Positions 17,601-27,500 of a stretch of DNA of 64,000 bases are shown piece after piece; positions within the stretch are counted from its first letter, which is position 1, and every line of letters begins with the position of its first letter. The position numbers were made by a program, and so were the translations under genes. The stretch comes from Dechloromonas denitrificans. Its GTDB lineage: Bacteria; Pseudomonadota; Gammaproteobacteria; Burkholderiales; Rhodocyclaceae. Where the stretch lies: assembly GCF_001551835.1 (NCBI RefSeq), contig NZ_LODL01000013.1, positions 155,978 to 219,977 on the forward strand, written 5' to 3'. The notes beneath the pieces were generated by a model. It saw only the letters and a program-made list of their open reading frames with translations. It was not told the DNA's origin and searched no databases.

Positions 17601-18320
17601 ATGGTCGCTGCCGTTTCCATTATTGATGTCGTCAAGCATTTCGGTTCGCTGAAAGCGCTGGCCGGTGTTTCCCTGGAGATCGAGCAAGGGGAGTTTTTCG
17701 GGCTGCTCGGCCCGAATGGCGCCGGCAAGACGACGCTGATTTCCGCGCTGGCAGGCTTGCTGCGCCCGGATTCCGGTTCCCTGAAAGTCCTGGGGCATGA
17801 TGTCGTCACGGATTTTCGCGAGGCGCGCCGTTTGCTCGGCGTGGTGCCGCAGGAACTGGTCTTTGATCCCTTCTTCAATGTGCGGGAGACGCTACGCATT
17901 CAGTCCGGCTATTTCGGTATTCGCAAGAATGATGACTGGATTGACGAGATTCTCGAAAACCTCGACTTGACCAGCAAGGCCGAGGTCAACATGCGTCGCC
18001 TGTCCGGCGGGATGAAGCGACGGGTGCTGGTTGCCCAGGCGCTGGTCCATAAGCCCCCGGTGATCGTGCTGGATGAGCCGACGGCCGGTGTCGATGTCGA
18101 ATTGCGACAGGGCTTGTGGCAGTTTGTCCGCCGCCTGAATGGCGAAGGTCATACCATCATTTTGACGACGCATTATCTCGAGGAGGCCGAGGCCTTGTGC
18201 GGCCGGATCGCTCTGATGAAGCAGGGACGCATCATCGCACTCGATACCACGGCCAACCTGATGGCAGCCCATCCCGGCGGTACGCTGGAAGATGTCTTTG
18301 TGCGGACGATGAACCAATGA
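17601..18320 (+). CDS. ABC-2 type exporter, ATP-binding subunit (YadG-like)
   Basis: This 239-residue ABC ATPase has Walker A LGPNGAGKTT, signature LSGGMKRRVLVAQ, Walker B VIVLDEPTAGVD and the switch-His segment ILTTHYLEEAEALC. I start it at the ATG at 17601, with GAGGTGG just upstream. The open frame extends further up but overlaps mlaB. It forms a transporter with the permease encoded next, with which it overlaps by ATGA. The substrate is unknown. It resembles E. coli YadG, and its place between mla and murA hints at an envelope role. Confidence 0.88.
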   Translation: MVAAVSIIDVVKHFGSLKALAGVSLEIEQGEFFGLLGPNGAGKTTLISALAGLLRPDSGSLKVLGHDVVTDFREARRLLGVVPQELVFDPFFNVRETLRIQSGYFGIRKNDDWIDEILENLDLTSKAEVNMRRLSGGMKRRVLVAQALVHKPPVIVLDEPTAGVDVELRQGLWQFVRRLNGEGHTIILTTHYLEEAEALCGRIALMKQGRIIALDTTANLMAAHPGGTLEDVFVRTMNQ

Positions 18321-19069
18321 TCGGTTTCTGGACGCTCTTCTATAAGGAATTGCTGCGTTTCTGGAAGGTGGCCTTCCAGACTGTCGGTGCGCCGGTGCTG
18401 ACGGCGCTGCTCTATCTGCTGATTTTCGGCCACGTGCTCGACGAACACGTGCAGGTGCACGGCGTGCGTTATACGACTTTTCTGGTGCCTGGCCTGGTGA
18501 TGATGCAGGTTTTGCAGAATGCCTTTGCCAATTCGTCATCGAGCCTGATTCAGGCCAAGATTACCGGCTCGATCATTTTCGTGCTGTTGCCGCCGATTCC
18601 CTACAGCGCCTTTTTTGCCGCCTATGTTTTGGCGGCAGTGGCGCGCGGCTTGATGGTGGGGCTTGGTGTGTTGCTGGCGACAGTCTGGTTTACCGAGCTC
18701 AAAATTGTTGCGCCGCTCTGGATTTTCGCCTTTGCATTGTTCGGTGGCGGACTGTTTGCGGCGCTGGGCATGATTGCCGGAATCTGGTCAGAGAAATTCG
18801 ACCAGTTGGCAGCTTTCCAGAACTTTTTGATCATGCCGCTGACTATGCTCTCTGGCGTCTTCTATTCGATTTACACGCTGCCCGAATTTTGGCAACGCCT
18901 GTCGCATTACAATCCCGTTTTTTACATGATTGATGGCTTCCGCTATGGCTTTTTCGGTGTCTCGGATGTGGCACCCGAGATCAGCCTGACGGTTGTTGTC
19001 GCCTGCTTCGCTGTCGTCTTTGCGCTGACCCTGAGTCTGCTCAAGCGGGGCTGGAAACTAAGAGCTTAA
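18317..19069 (+). CDS. ABC-2 type exporter, permease subunit (YadH-like)
   Basis: This 250-residue ABC-2 permease has about six membrane helices. It starts MIGFWTLFYKELLRFWKVAFQ, a YadH-like N-terminus, and contains the family-typical segment MPLTMLSGVFYSIYTLPEFWQ. The start at 18317 overlaps the ATPase stop, and ibaG begins 2 bp after its stop. Substrate unknown. Confidence 0.88.
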   Translation: MIGFWTLFYKELLRFWKVAFQTVGAPVLTALLYLLIFGHVLDEHVQVHGVRYTTFLVPGLVMMQVLQNAFANSSSSLIQAKITGSIIFVLLPPIPYSAFFAAYVLAAVARGLMVGLGVLLATVWFTELKIVAPLWIFAFALFGGGLFAALGMIAGIWSEKFDQLAAFQNFLIMPLTMLSGVFYSIYTLPEFWQRLSHYNPVFYMIDGFRYGFFGVSDVAPEISLTVVVACFAVVFALTLSLLKRGWKLRA

Positions 19070-19071
19070 AC

Positions 19072-20563
<1,492 letters not shown>

Positions 20564-20890
20564 GTCTGACTGCAGGCATGTCGCTGCTGCGGCATGCCTT
20601 GGAGCTGTGTGTTTGGTCTCCCGTTGTTGATTGATAAATGTTGTTTATTCGTTGATTCGATCGCCTTCTGGTGCGGGATGGCGGTAATTCCAAAAAATAC
20701 TTTGCATTAATCGGAATCGAGGTCCATACTCTGAACTTCGGGATTTCCAGGCAGTGTTTTGTGCCTACGCCGTACCCTGCTAGTAGCTTCTAGCTGCCAG
20801 CTTTTCGGTTTGCCAGCTCCTCGGTCTTGATCTCGTATTTCCCGGACAATTTATTGTCCACCTGTATATTTTTTACCAAGGATGCTAAAA
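20564..20890 (+). promoter_or_regulatory. murA-cspA intergenic region with cspA promoter and long leader
   Basis: This 327-bp region has no gene. A sigma-70-like promoter is visible: TTGCAT at 20702-20707, 17-bp spacer, CATACT at 20725-20730. It would give an untranslated leader of about 150 nt, as in cspA genes of other bacteria. A perfect inverted repeat, GGACAA-TTTA-TTGTCC (20844-20859), lies about 20 bp before the ribosome site AAGGA. Cold-shock leaders act as RNA thermosensors in E. coli. That function here is inference. Confidence 0.55.
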
Positions 20891-21097
20891 ATGGCAAATG
20901 GTACCGTTAAGTGGTTCAACGACGCTAAAGGCTTCGGCTTCATCTCCCCGTCTGAAGGCGGCGAAGACCTGTTCGCTCACTTCTCCGCAATTCAAGGCAA
21001 TGGTTTCAAGACCTTGGCCGAAAACCAGAAGGTGACCTTCGATATCGTCACCGGCCCGAAGGGCAAGCAAGCTGCCAACATTCGCCCGGTTGAATAA
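20891..21097 (+). CDS. cspA: Cold-shock protein, CspA family
   Basis: This 68-residue single cold-shock domain protein has both RNA-binding motifs (KGFGFI and LFAHFS) and starts [14 protein letters not shown]. It binds single-stranded RNA/DNA and melts RNA structure. I use the ATG at 20891 rather than 20882, because it gives the canonical N-terminus. It is monocistronic: its own promoter and leader precede it and a strong terminator follows 23 bp after the stop. Expression level or cold induction cannot be judged from sequence. Confidence 0.95.
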   Translation: MANGTVKWFNDAKGFGFISPSEGGEDLFAHFSAIQGNGFKTLAENQKVTFDIVTGPKGKQAANIRPVE

Positions 21098-21120
21098 ACC
21101 ACGCGATAGCGCAAGCTGAT

Positions 21121-21146
21121 AAAAGCCCGGTTCGCCGGGCTTTTTT
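21121..21146 (+). terminator. Intrinsic terminator of cspA
   Basis: The stem GCCCGG/CCGGGC has a stable TTCG tetraloop and is flanked by AAAA and TTTTTT. This is a textbook Rho-independent terminator. Confidence 0.93.
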
Positions 21147-21231
21147 ACGTTTACATGATGCTGTTTTCCGGTTGCACATGGCATGCCGGGCGCTGATAAT
21201 CCTTGTTTCACCCGACAACAAGGAGACAACA

Positions 21232-22251
21232 ATGCAACGCAGAACTTTCATCGTCGCTGCCGCGGCTACCTGTATGCTGATTAGCGGTACCGTGCAGGCC
21301 CAGAGCTACCGGGCCGAGTATCGTCTGTCGACGACCTTGGGGACGGCATTCCCATGGGGGCAGGCTGGCGAGCGCTGGGCCGAGTTGGTTAAGGAAAAGA
21401 CCCAGGGGCGGATCAATATCAAGCTTTATTCCGGCAACTCGCTGGTCGGTGGCGATCAGACGCGTGAATTCACCGCGATCCGCCAGGGGGTGATCGATAT
21501 GTCGATCGGTTCGACCATCAACTGGTCGCCGCAGGTCAAGGAGTTGAACCTGTTCTCGCTGCCTTTCCTGATGCCCGATTACAAGGCGATTGATGCGCTG
21601 ACCCAGGGCGAAGTCGGCAAGGAACTGTTCGCCGTGCTGGAAAAGCGCGAAGTGGTGCCGCTGGCCTGGGGTGAGAACGGTTTCCGCGAAATGTCGAACT
21701 CCAAGCGGGCGATTACTTCGCCGGCTGACATGAAAGGCATGAAATTCCGTGTCGTCGGTTCGCCGCTCTATAACGAAACCTTCTCCGCACTGGGCGCCAA
21801 TCCGACCCAGATGAGCTGGGCTGATGCGCAGCCGGCGCTGGCGTCCGGCGCGGTCGACGGTCAGGAAAACCCGCTTTCCGTGTTCGTGGCCGCCAAGCTG
21901 TCCACCGTCGGCCAGAAATACCTGACTCTCTGGCACTACGTCGCCGATCCGCTGATCTTCGTGGTCAACAAGCAGGTATGGGCGAGCTGGACGCCGGCTG
22001 ACCGCGAGGCGGTGAGGCAGGCTGCGCTGCAGGCTGGGCGTGAGAATGTCGAGAAGGCGCGCAAGGGCATTGCCGGTAACGACAATGCCGTGCTCAAGCA
22101 GATCGAGGCCGCCGGCGTGACGGTGACCAATCCGACGGCCGAGCAGCGCGCTGCTTTTGTTCAGGCGACCCGCCCGGTTTACGACAAGTGGAGCAAGACC
22201 ATTGGTGCGGATCTGGTGAAGAAGGCTGAAACGGCCATCGCCAAGCGCTGA
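21232..22251 (+). CDS. dctP: TRAP transporter substrate-binding protein, DctP family
   Basis: This 339-residue periplasmic binding protein starts at the ATG at 21232, preceded by AGGAGA. A signal peptide (MQRRTFIVAAAATCMLISGTVQAQ) is followed by a DctP fold. Family landmarks are PWGQAGERWAELVKEKTQGR and GENGFREMSNSKR, and the ligand-binding Arg is likely in MKFRVVGSPLY. DctP proteins usually bind organic acids, but the exact ligand cannot be read from sequence. It is first in a dctP-Q-M operon that follows the cspA terminator. Confidence 0.9.
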   Translation: MQRRTFIVAAAATCMLISGTVQAQSYRAEYRLSTTLGTAFPWGQAGERWAELVKEKTQGRINIKLYSGNSLVGGDQTREFTAIRQGVIDMSIGSTINWSPQVKELNLFSLPFLMPDYKAIDALTQGEVGKELFAVLEKREVVPLAWGENGFREMSNSKRAITSPADMKGMKFRVVGSPLYNETFSALGANPTQMSWADAQPALASGAVDGQENPLSVFVAAKLSTVGQKYLTLWHYVADPLIFVVNKQVWASWTPADREAVRQAALQAGRENVEKARKGIAGNDNAVLKQIEAAGVTVTNPTAEQRAAFVQATRPVYDKWSKTIGADLVKKAETAIAKR

Positions 22252-22258
22252 GTTGTCG

Positions 22259-22744
22259 ATGTCTGAAAATAACAATGCCGTCGCCACCGGCGGCAAGCTG
22301 ACGCTGGCCGCGGTCGAGCGTTTTCTGATGGCCGCATCGATGGGCTTGCTCTGCCTGTTGACGATGGCCAACGTCCTGGTGCGCTACTTCACCGATATTT
22401 CCTTCGCCTTTACCGAGGAGATTTCGGTGGCGCTGATGGTCGTCATGACCTTGATCGGCGCTTCGCACGCCTTTGCCAGCAATCACCATATTGCCATCAC
22501 TTTCTTCGTCGACCGCCGGCCGGCCTTGCTCGGGCTGGCTCGTCGCTTTGCCGTGCTGTGTTCGCTGGTGATGTTCGCGCTGCTCGCCTGGTACGGCGTT
22601 TCGATGGCCTGGGATGACTACAGCTTCGAGGTCACTTCGCCGTCCCTGGGCGTGCCGCAGTGGTGGTACACCGTCTGGTTGCCGGTGCTCTCCATCGTCA
22701 TCGTGCTGCGTTTGCTGGTTGTGTTGTGGCGGGGGGTGAAATGA
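22259..22744 (+). CDS. dctQ: TRAP transporter small membrane subunit, DctQ family
   Basis: This 161-residue protein has four membrane helices. The DctQ signature stretch FTEEISVALMVVMTLIGASHAF is present near residues 57-78. I use the ATG at 22259 (MSENNNAVATGG). A TTG 6 bp upstream is possible. It lies 7 bp after dctP and overlaps dctM. Confidence 0.88.
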   Translation: MSENNNAVATGGKLTLAAVERFLMAASMGLLCLLTMANVLVRYFTDISFAFTEEISVALMVVMTLIGASHAFASNHHIAITFFVDRRPALLGLARRFAVLCSLVMFALLAWYGVSMAWDDYSFEVTSPSLGVPQWWYTVWLPVLSIVIVLRLLVVLWRGVK

Positions 22745-24024
22745 TGGATTGGCTACTCTTTGGCGTCTTCATCTTCCTGATGCTGAGCGGGGTGCCGCTG
22801 GCGGTGGCGATGGGGCTGGCCGGCATCGCCGTGGTCGGCGCCGCCGATCTTGGCATGATGTCGTTACCGACCAATGTCTATACGGGGATCGCCAAGTACC
22901 CGCTGATGGCGATTCCGGTTTTCGTCATTGCTGGCCTGATCTTCGAGCGGGCCGGCGTTGCGGCGACCATCGTCCGCTTCGCCTCGGCCCTGGTCGGCCA
23001 GCGGCGCGGCAGCCTGGCCATTGTCGCTATTCTGGTGGCGATGATCCTTGGCGGCATCTCAGGCTCGGGGCCGGCCGATTCGGCGGCGGTCGGGGCGGTG
23101 ATGCTGCCCTCGATGCTGAAGGCCGGCTATCCGCGTTCCTTCACGGCGGGCGTTATCGCGGCGGCCGGTTCGACGGACATCCTGATTCCGCCGTCGATCG
23201 CCTTCGTCATCTATAGCCTGCTCGTGCCGCAAGCCTCGGTGCCGGCATTGTTCGCGGCCGGCATGATTCCGGGCATCCTGTCCGGCTTGACGCTGATCCT
23301 GGTCGCCTGGTGGTTGTCGGTCAGGAACAACTTCGAGGCCGAACCGGCCGAACCGCGCCCGCCGTTCTGGCAGAGTCTGAAAGAGGCGGGTTGGGGGTTG
23401 CTGGCGCCGGTCATTATCCTCGGCGGCATGCGCAGCGGCTTTTTTACGCCGACCGAGGCGGCCGTGGTTGCCGTCTTCTACGGGTTGCTGGTTGGCATGG
23501 TGATCTACCGGACCCTGACCTGGAAAGAGGTCTATCAGGTGCTGGTCGAGTCGGCCGAGATCTCTTCGGTGATCCTGACTGTCGTCGCGCTGGCCAGTGT
23601 CTTCGCCTGGGGCAGCAATACGCTGGGCACCTTCGATCATCTGGCGGCAACCCTGCTCGGCACCGGGCTGTCGGAAATCCCGATGCTGCTCAGCATCCAG
23701 TTGCTGCTGCTGATCGCCGGCATGTTCCTCGACGCCATCTCGATCTACTTCATCTTCCTGCCGCTGCTCATCCCGATCGCCATCCACTTCAACTGGGATC
23801 TGGTCTGGTTCGGCGTCATCATCACGATGAACATGGCGCTCGGCCAGTTCCATCCGCCGCTCGGCGTCAATCTGATGGTGACCTGCCGGATGGCCGGGGT
23901 CTCGATGGAATCGACGGTGCCCTGGGTGTTGTGGATGGTGGCGGCGATGGCGGGGACGATGATGCTGGTCACCTTTGTCTCGGATTTGGCGCTTTGGTTG
24001 CCGCGTCACCTCGGCTATCTGTAG
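22741..24024 (+). CDS. dctM: TRAP transporter large membrane subunit, DctM family
   Basis: This 427-residue permease has about 12 hydrophobic helices and DctM signatures such as ILGGISGSGPADSAAVG, IPPSIAFVIY and the C-terminal GQFHPPLGVNLM. It uses the sodium gradient to import the DctP-bound substrate. The start at 22741 overlaps the dctQ stop. A promoter-hairpin segment separates it from hisG. Confidence 0.92.
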   Translation: MMDWLLFGVFIFLMLSGVPLAVAMGLAGIAVVGAADLGMMSLPTNVYTGIAKYPLMAIPVFVIAGLIFERAGVAATIVRFASALVGQRRGSLAIVAILVAMILGGISGSGPADSAAVGAVMLPSMLKAGYPRSFTAGVIAAAGSTDILIPPSIAFVIYSLLVPQASVPALFAAGMIPGILSGLTLILVAWWLSVRNNFEAEPAEPRPPFWQSLKEAGWGLLAPVIILGGMRSGFFTPTEAAVVAVFYGLLVGMVIYRTLTWKEVYQVLVESAEISSVILTVVALASVFAWGSNTLGTFDHLAATLLGTGLSEIPMLLSIQLLLLIAGMFLDAISIYFIFLPLLIPIAIHFNWDLVWFGVIITMNMALGQFHPPLGVNLMVTCRMAGVSMESTVPWVLWMVAAMAGTMMLVTFVSDLALWLPRHLGYL

Positions 24025-24029
24025 GGCTC

Positions 24030-24058
24030 TGCTAAAATGGCGGTTTCGCCCTTTTAGC
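24030..24058 (+). promoter_or_regulatory. Extended -10 promoter of the his operon inside an inverted repeat
   Basis: TGC-TAAAAT (24030-24038) is an extended -10 element about 30 bp before the hisG GTG. It overlaps an imperfect hairpin: GCTAAAA-GGCG paired with CGCC-TTTTAGC, loop GTTT (24031-24058). The hairpin could also end the TRAP transcript. I see no histidine-rich leader peptide, so no classical his attenuator. Confidence 0.5.
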
Positions 24059-24068
24059 AAGAGCCCCC

Positions 24069-24713
24069 GTGACGACCATCACCATTGCCCTGTCCAAGGG
24101 CCGCATTTTTGACGAAACCCTGCCGCTGCTCGCGGCGGCGGGGATCGTCCCGACCGAAAACCCGGAAACCTCGCGCAAGCTGATCATCGAGACCAATCGT
24201 CCCGAAGTCCGCGTTGTCATCGTCCGCGCTACCGATGTCCCGACCTACGTCCAGTACGGTGCGGCCGATCTCGGCGTTGCCGGCCGCGACGTGATGATCG
24301 AGCATGGCGGCGAAGGCCTCTATTCGCCGCTCGACCTGAAGATCGCCAAGTGCCGGATGATGGTCGCCGTGCCGGAAGGTTTCGATTACCAGAACGCGGT
24401 GCGCCAAGGCGCCCGCCTGAAGGTGGCTTCCAAGTACATCAAGACGGCCCGGGAACATTTCGCCAGCAAGGGCGTCCATGTCGACTTGATCAAACTGTAC
24501 GGTTCGATGGAGCTGGCACCGCTGGCTGGCCTGGCCGACGCCATCGTCGATCTGGTATCGACCGGCGGCACGCTGAAGGCCAACAAGCTGGTCGCGGTCG
24601 AGGACATCATGCTGATTTCCTCGCGGCTGGTCGTCAATCAGGCCTCGCTCAAGGTCAAGCGCGAAACCCTGCAACCGATTATCGACGCCTTTGCCCAGGC
24701 GGTGGAGAAGTAA
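24069..24713 (+). CDS. hisG: ATP phosphoribosyltransferase, short form
   Basis: This 214-residue HisG starts with GTG. It joins ATP and PRPP in the first step of histidine synthesis. It is the short form lacking the C-terminal regulatory domain, and short HisG normally needs HisZ as a partner. No hisZ lies in this window. Family motifs [29 protein letters not shown] and [12 protein letters not shown] (PRPP site) are visible. hisD follows after 4 bp. Confidence 0.96.
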   Translation: MTTITIALSKGRIFDETLPLLAAAGIVPTENPETSRKLIIETNRPEVRVVIVRATDVPTYVQYGAADLGVAGRDVMIEHGGEGLYSPLDLKIAKCRMMVAVPEGFDYQNAVRQGARLKVASKYIKTAREHFASKGVHVDLIKLYGSMELAPLAGLADAIVDLVSTGGTLKANKLVAVEDIMLISSRLVVNQASLKVKRETLQPIIDAFAQAVEK

Positions 24714-24717
24714 GCCC

Positions 24718-26019
24718 ATGGTCGACATCAAGCGCCTTGCTACGGTAGACGCCGATTTCACGGCAAAAATGGATGCGCTGCTCGCTTTCGAGGCGGCGCA
24801 GGACGAAGGCATCGAGCGAACCGTGATCGGCATCCTGGCCGACGTCAAGGCGCGCGGCGATGCGGCGGTCGTCGAATACAGCAACCAGTTCGACCGGCTG
24901 ACGGCCGGCAGCATGGCCGATCTCGAACTGTCGAAAGCCGAGATGCAGCGGGCCCTCGACGGCCTGCCTGTGGCGCAGCGGCAGGCGCTGGAAGCGGCCG
25001 CCCAGCGCGTTCGCGTCTATCACGAGAAGCAGCGGCTGGAAGGTTGGTCCTACACCGAAGCCGACGGCACCATGCTCGGCCAGATGATTACTCCGCTCGA
25101 TCGCGTCGGCCTCTACGTGCCGGGTGGCAAGGCCGCCTATCCGTCGTCGGTGCTGATGAACGCGATTCCTGCCAAGGTCGCCGGCGTCAAGGAACTGATC
25201 ATGGTCGTCCCGACCCCGGGCGGCGAGCACAACGCGCTGGTCCTGGCAGCGGCCTGTTTGGCCGGCGTTGATCGCGTGTTCACCATCGGCGGCGCGCAGG
25301 CGGTGGGGGCGCTGGCTTACGGCACGCAAACCGTGCCGCAGGTCGACAAGATCGTCGGCCCCGGCAATGCCTATGTCGCCTGCGCCAAGCGCCGGGTTTT
25401 CGGCATCGTCGGTATCGACATGGTGGCCGGTCCTTCCGAAATCCTCGTCGTGACCGACGGTTCTGGCGACCCTGACTGGGTGGCGATGGACCTCTTCTCG
25501 CAGGCCGAGCACGACGAACTGGCGCAGTCGATTCTGATTTGTACCGATGCCGCTTATATCGAGCGTGTTCAGGCCAGCATCGAAAAGCTGCTGCCGACCA
25601 TGCCGCGCCGCGAGGTGATCGAAACCTCGCTGCGCAATCGCGGTGCCTTCATCCTGGTTCGTGACATGGAAGAGGCGGTCGCCATCGCCAACCGCGTCGC
25701 GCCGGAACACCTCGAACTGGCGCTGGCCGACCCGGACCCGTGGGTGGCCAAGATTCACCACGCCGGAGCCATCTTCATCGGTCACTACACCTCGGAATCG
25801 CTCGGCGACTACTGCGCCGGCCCGAACCACGTGCTGCCGACGTCAGGCAGTGCGCGCTTCTCGTCGCCGCTCGGCGTTTACGATTTCCAGAAGCGGACCA
25901 GCCTGATCAAGGTCTCGAAAGCTGGCGCCCAGACGCTGGGCAAGATTGCTTCGACGCTGGCGCATGGCGAAGGTTTGCCGGCGCATGCCAAGTCGGCCGA
26001 GTTCCGGCTGGAAAATTGA
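24718..26019 (+). CDS. hisD: Histidinol dehydrogenase
   Basis: This 433-residue zinc enzyme performs the last two oxidations from histidinol to histidine. Visible signatures are [45 protein letters not shown] and the C-terminal [14 protein letters not shown], with metal and catalytic His/Glu residues in the last two. The ATG at 24718 follows a GGAG site at the end of hisG. After it the his order breaks: chromate transporter genes follow and hisC lies on the other strand. Confidence 0.97.
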   Translation: MVDIKRLATVDADFTAKMDALLAFEAAQDEGIERTVIGILADVKARGDAAVVEYSNQFDRLTAGSMADLELSKAEMQRALDGLPVAQRQALEAAAQRVRVYHEKQRLEGWSYTEADGTMLGQMITPLDRVGLYVPGGKAAYPSSVLMNAIPAKVAGVKELIMVVPTPGGEHNALVLAAACLAGVDRVFTIGGAQAVGALAYGTQTVPQVDKIVGPGNAYVACAKRRVFGIVGIDMVAGPSEILVVTDGSGDPDWVAMDLFSQAEHDELAQSILICTDAAYIERVQASIEKLLPTMPRREVIETSLRNRGAFILVRDMEEAVAIANRVAPEHLELALADPDPWVAKIHHAGAIFIGHYTSESLGDYCAGPNHVLPTSGSARFSSPLGVYDFQKRTSLIKVSKAGAQTLGKIASTLAHGEGLPAHAKSAEFRLEN

Positions 26020-26044
26020 GTCGGAAATTGGCCGGAAAACGGCG

Positions 26045-26608
26045 TTGACCGCAGCAATCAGCGAAAACCAAAGCCGCCCGGATCTCCGGGCGCTTTTTTT
26101 GGGCTTTTCCGGCGTCGGCCTGTCCGGCTTCGGTGGTGTGCTGCCCTTCGCCCGCCGCATGCTGGTCGAGCAAAAGGCCTGGCTGACGGCTGAGGAGTTC
26201 AATGCCCAGCTCGGACTCTGCCAGTTCCTGCCGGGGCCGAACGTGATCAACCTGGCCGTCGTCGTCGGCAAGCGCTATCAGGGCGTGGCTGGCGCCATCG
26301 TGGCGCCGCTTGGCCTGCTGGCCGGACCGTTTGCCATCGTCTTGCTGCTCGCCATGCTCTACGACCGCTACGGCAGCCTGCCGCTCGCCCAGTCCATGCT
26401 GCGCGGCATCGCCGCCGTCGGTTGCGGCCTGCTCTTCGCGATGGCCTGGCGGATGGGCGTGGCGATCAAGGACAAACCGCTTTTCCTGCCGTTTACAGCG
26501 TTGACCGTCGTGGCCATTGCCGGCCTGCGCTGGCCGATGCCGGCCGTGATGCTCGGCGGCCTGCTGCTGGCTGGCGGGCTGGCCTACTGGAAGCTGGGGC
26601 GGCGATGA
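26045..26608 (+). CDS. chrA: Chromate transporter, N-terminal-type CHR subunit
   Basis: This is a 187-residue single-CHR-domain membrane protein of the chromate ion transporter family. Its signatures are VGLSGFGGVLPFARRMLVEQ and LCQFLPGPNVINLAVVVG. I place the start at the TTG at 26045, because the conserved N-terminus (LRALFLGFSGVG) must be included and no ATG fits. A CCGGAAAA site precedes it. It forms a pair with the next gene, overlapping by ATGA. Such short CHR pairs work as two-subunit transporters in other bacteria. A terminator-like hairpin lies in codons 11-19. Actual chromate export is not shown. Confidence 0.82.
   Translation: MTAAISENQSRPDLRALFLGFSGVGLSGFGGVLPFARRMLVEQKAWLTAEEFNAQLGLCQFLPGPNVINLAVVVGKRYQGVAGAIVAPLGLLAGPFAIVLLLAMLYDRYGSLPLAQSMLRGIAAVGCGLLFAMAWRMGVAIKDKPLFLPFTALTVVAIAGLRWPMPAVMLGGLLLAGGLAYWKLGRR
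26075..26100 (+). terminator. Terminator-like hairpin after hisD, inside the 5' end of chrA
   Basis: CGCCCGG-ATCT-CCGGGCG followed by C and seven T residues is as good as the cspA terminator. It lies 56 bp after the hisD stop but within the first codons of the first chromate transporter gene. It may end or attenuate read-through from the his promoter. Confidence 0.75.
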
Positions 26609-27126
26609 GTCTGGTCGTCGAACTCTTTCTCGAATTCGCGCTGCTTTCTTTCGTCGCTTTCGGCGGCGCCACCGCGCTGCTGCCGGAAATGCACCGGGTC
26701 GTGGTCGATAACCACCACTGGCTCGACGACGCCACCTTTACCCATCTCTATGCCATAGCCCAGGCGGCGCCGGGGCCGAATGTGCTGGTCGTGACGCTGA
26801 TCGGCTGGGAAATCGCCGGGCTGCTCGGCGCATTGGCCGCGACGCTGGCTATGTGTCTGCCGATGAGCGTGCTGATCTACTTGCTGATCGACCGCTGGGA
26901 GGGTTTTGCCGGCCGGCGCTGGCAAAAGGCGATCAGCCTGGGCGTCGCACCGCTGGCGGTCGGCCTCGTCTTTTCCGGAGCGACGTTGATTGCGCAGGCC
27001 GCCGGCTTTGGCCGGGCGGCCTGGGGGCTGGTAGCCGTCAGCGTTGCGGTCAATTTGCGCAGCAAACTGCACCCGCTGTGGCTGATCGGCGCCGGCGCGC
27101 TGATCGGCCTGCTGGGCTGGGTCTAA
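26605..27126 (+). CDS. Chromate transporter, C-terminal-type CHR subunit
   Basis: This 173-residue second CHR-domain protein starts MSLVVELFLEFALLSFVAFGG and contains VAFGGATALLPEMHRVVVD and IAQAAPGPNVLVVTLIGW, which mirror the first subunit's motifs. The start at 26605 overlaps the previous stop by 4 bp, so the two are made together. It is a complete short CHR protein, not a fragment of a broken long ChrA. It is the last plus-strand gene before the inverted czb-hisC pair. Confidence 0.82.
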   Translation: MSLVVELFLEFALLSFVAFGGATALLPEMHRVVVDNHHWLDDATFTHLYAIAQAAPGPNVLVVTLIGWEIAGLLGALAATLAMCLPMSVLIYLLIDRWEGFAGRRWQKAISLGVAPLAVGLVFSGATLIAQAAGFGRAAWGLVAVSVAVNLRSKLHPLWLIGAGALIGLLGWV

Positions 27127-27129
27127 CCG

Positions 27130-27489
27130 TCAGGCCTGGCCGCTGGCGCTCTGGTCGGAGCGCAGTTCGTCGAGCAGGTTGGCGAGGCGGTGCGACTGGT
27201 CGGCCAGTTCGGGCAGCATCAGGTCGGCTGAATCGGCCATGCCGTTCACGCTGAGTTCAAGGATTTCGTTGGCGATGGCGTGGAAGCGCTTATGCACGGC
27301 GATCAAACGCTGGAACTCGGGCTGCTCGGCGCCGGCGCCGGTCGCTGCGGCCAGGGCTTGGCCGAGGGTGCAGCCGCGATGGTCGGAGAGCGGCATGTCG
27401 GCGTAACTGCCGGCCGCGAAGGCCGTCATGAATTGCCGGCGCCAGGTGTTGTGCAGGCGGATGGCTTCGTCAAAGTTGATTTTCTGCAT
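27130..27489 (-). CDS. Stand-alone CZB (chemoreceptor zinc-binding) domain protein
   Basis: This 119-residue protein starts at the ATG at 27489 behind a GGGGAAG site. It has the CZB pattern of one Cys and several His that bind zinc: His13 (RLHNTW), Cys40 (HRGCTLGQAL), His66 and His70 (HKRFH). CZB domains usually sit on chemoreceptors or diguanylate cyclases such as DgcZ and sense zinc or oxidants such as hypochlorous acid. Here no signalling domain is attached. It lies 11 bp after hisC on the same strand and is probably co-transcribed with it. Its partner is unknown. Confidence 0.75.
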   Translation of the reverse strand: MQKINFDEAIRLHNTWRRQFMTAFAAGSYADMPLSDHRGCTLGQALAAATGAGAEQPEFQRLIAVHKRFHAIANEILELSVNGMADSADLMLPELADQSHRLANLLDELRSDQSASGQA

Positions 27490-27500
27490 CGCGTCTTCCC

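Noticed and set aside
24025-24068. Classical his attenuator before hisG
   Set aside because: There is a hairpin but no short leader peptide with a run of histidine codons, and the gap is only 44 bp.
26045-27126. Split chrA as a frameshifted pseudogene
   Set aside because: Both halves are complete CHR proteins with their own starts and a 4-bp overlap, the pattern of known two-gene short CHR transporters.
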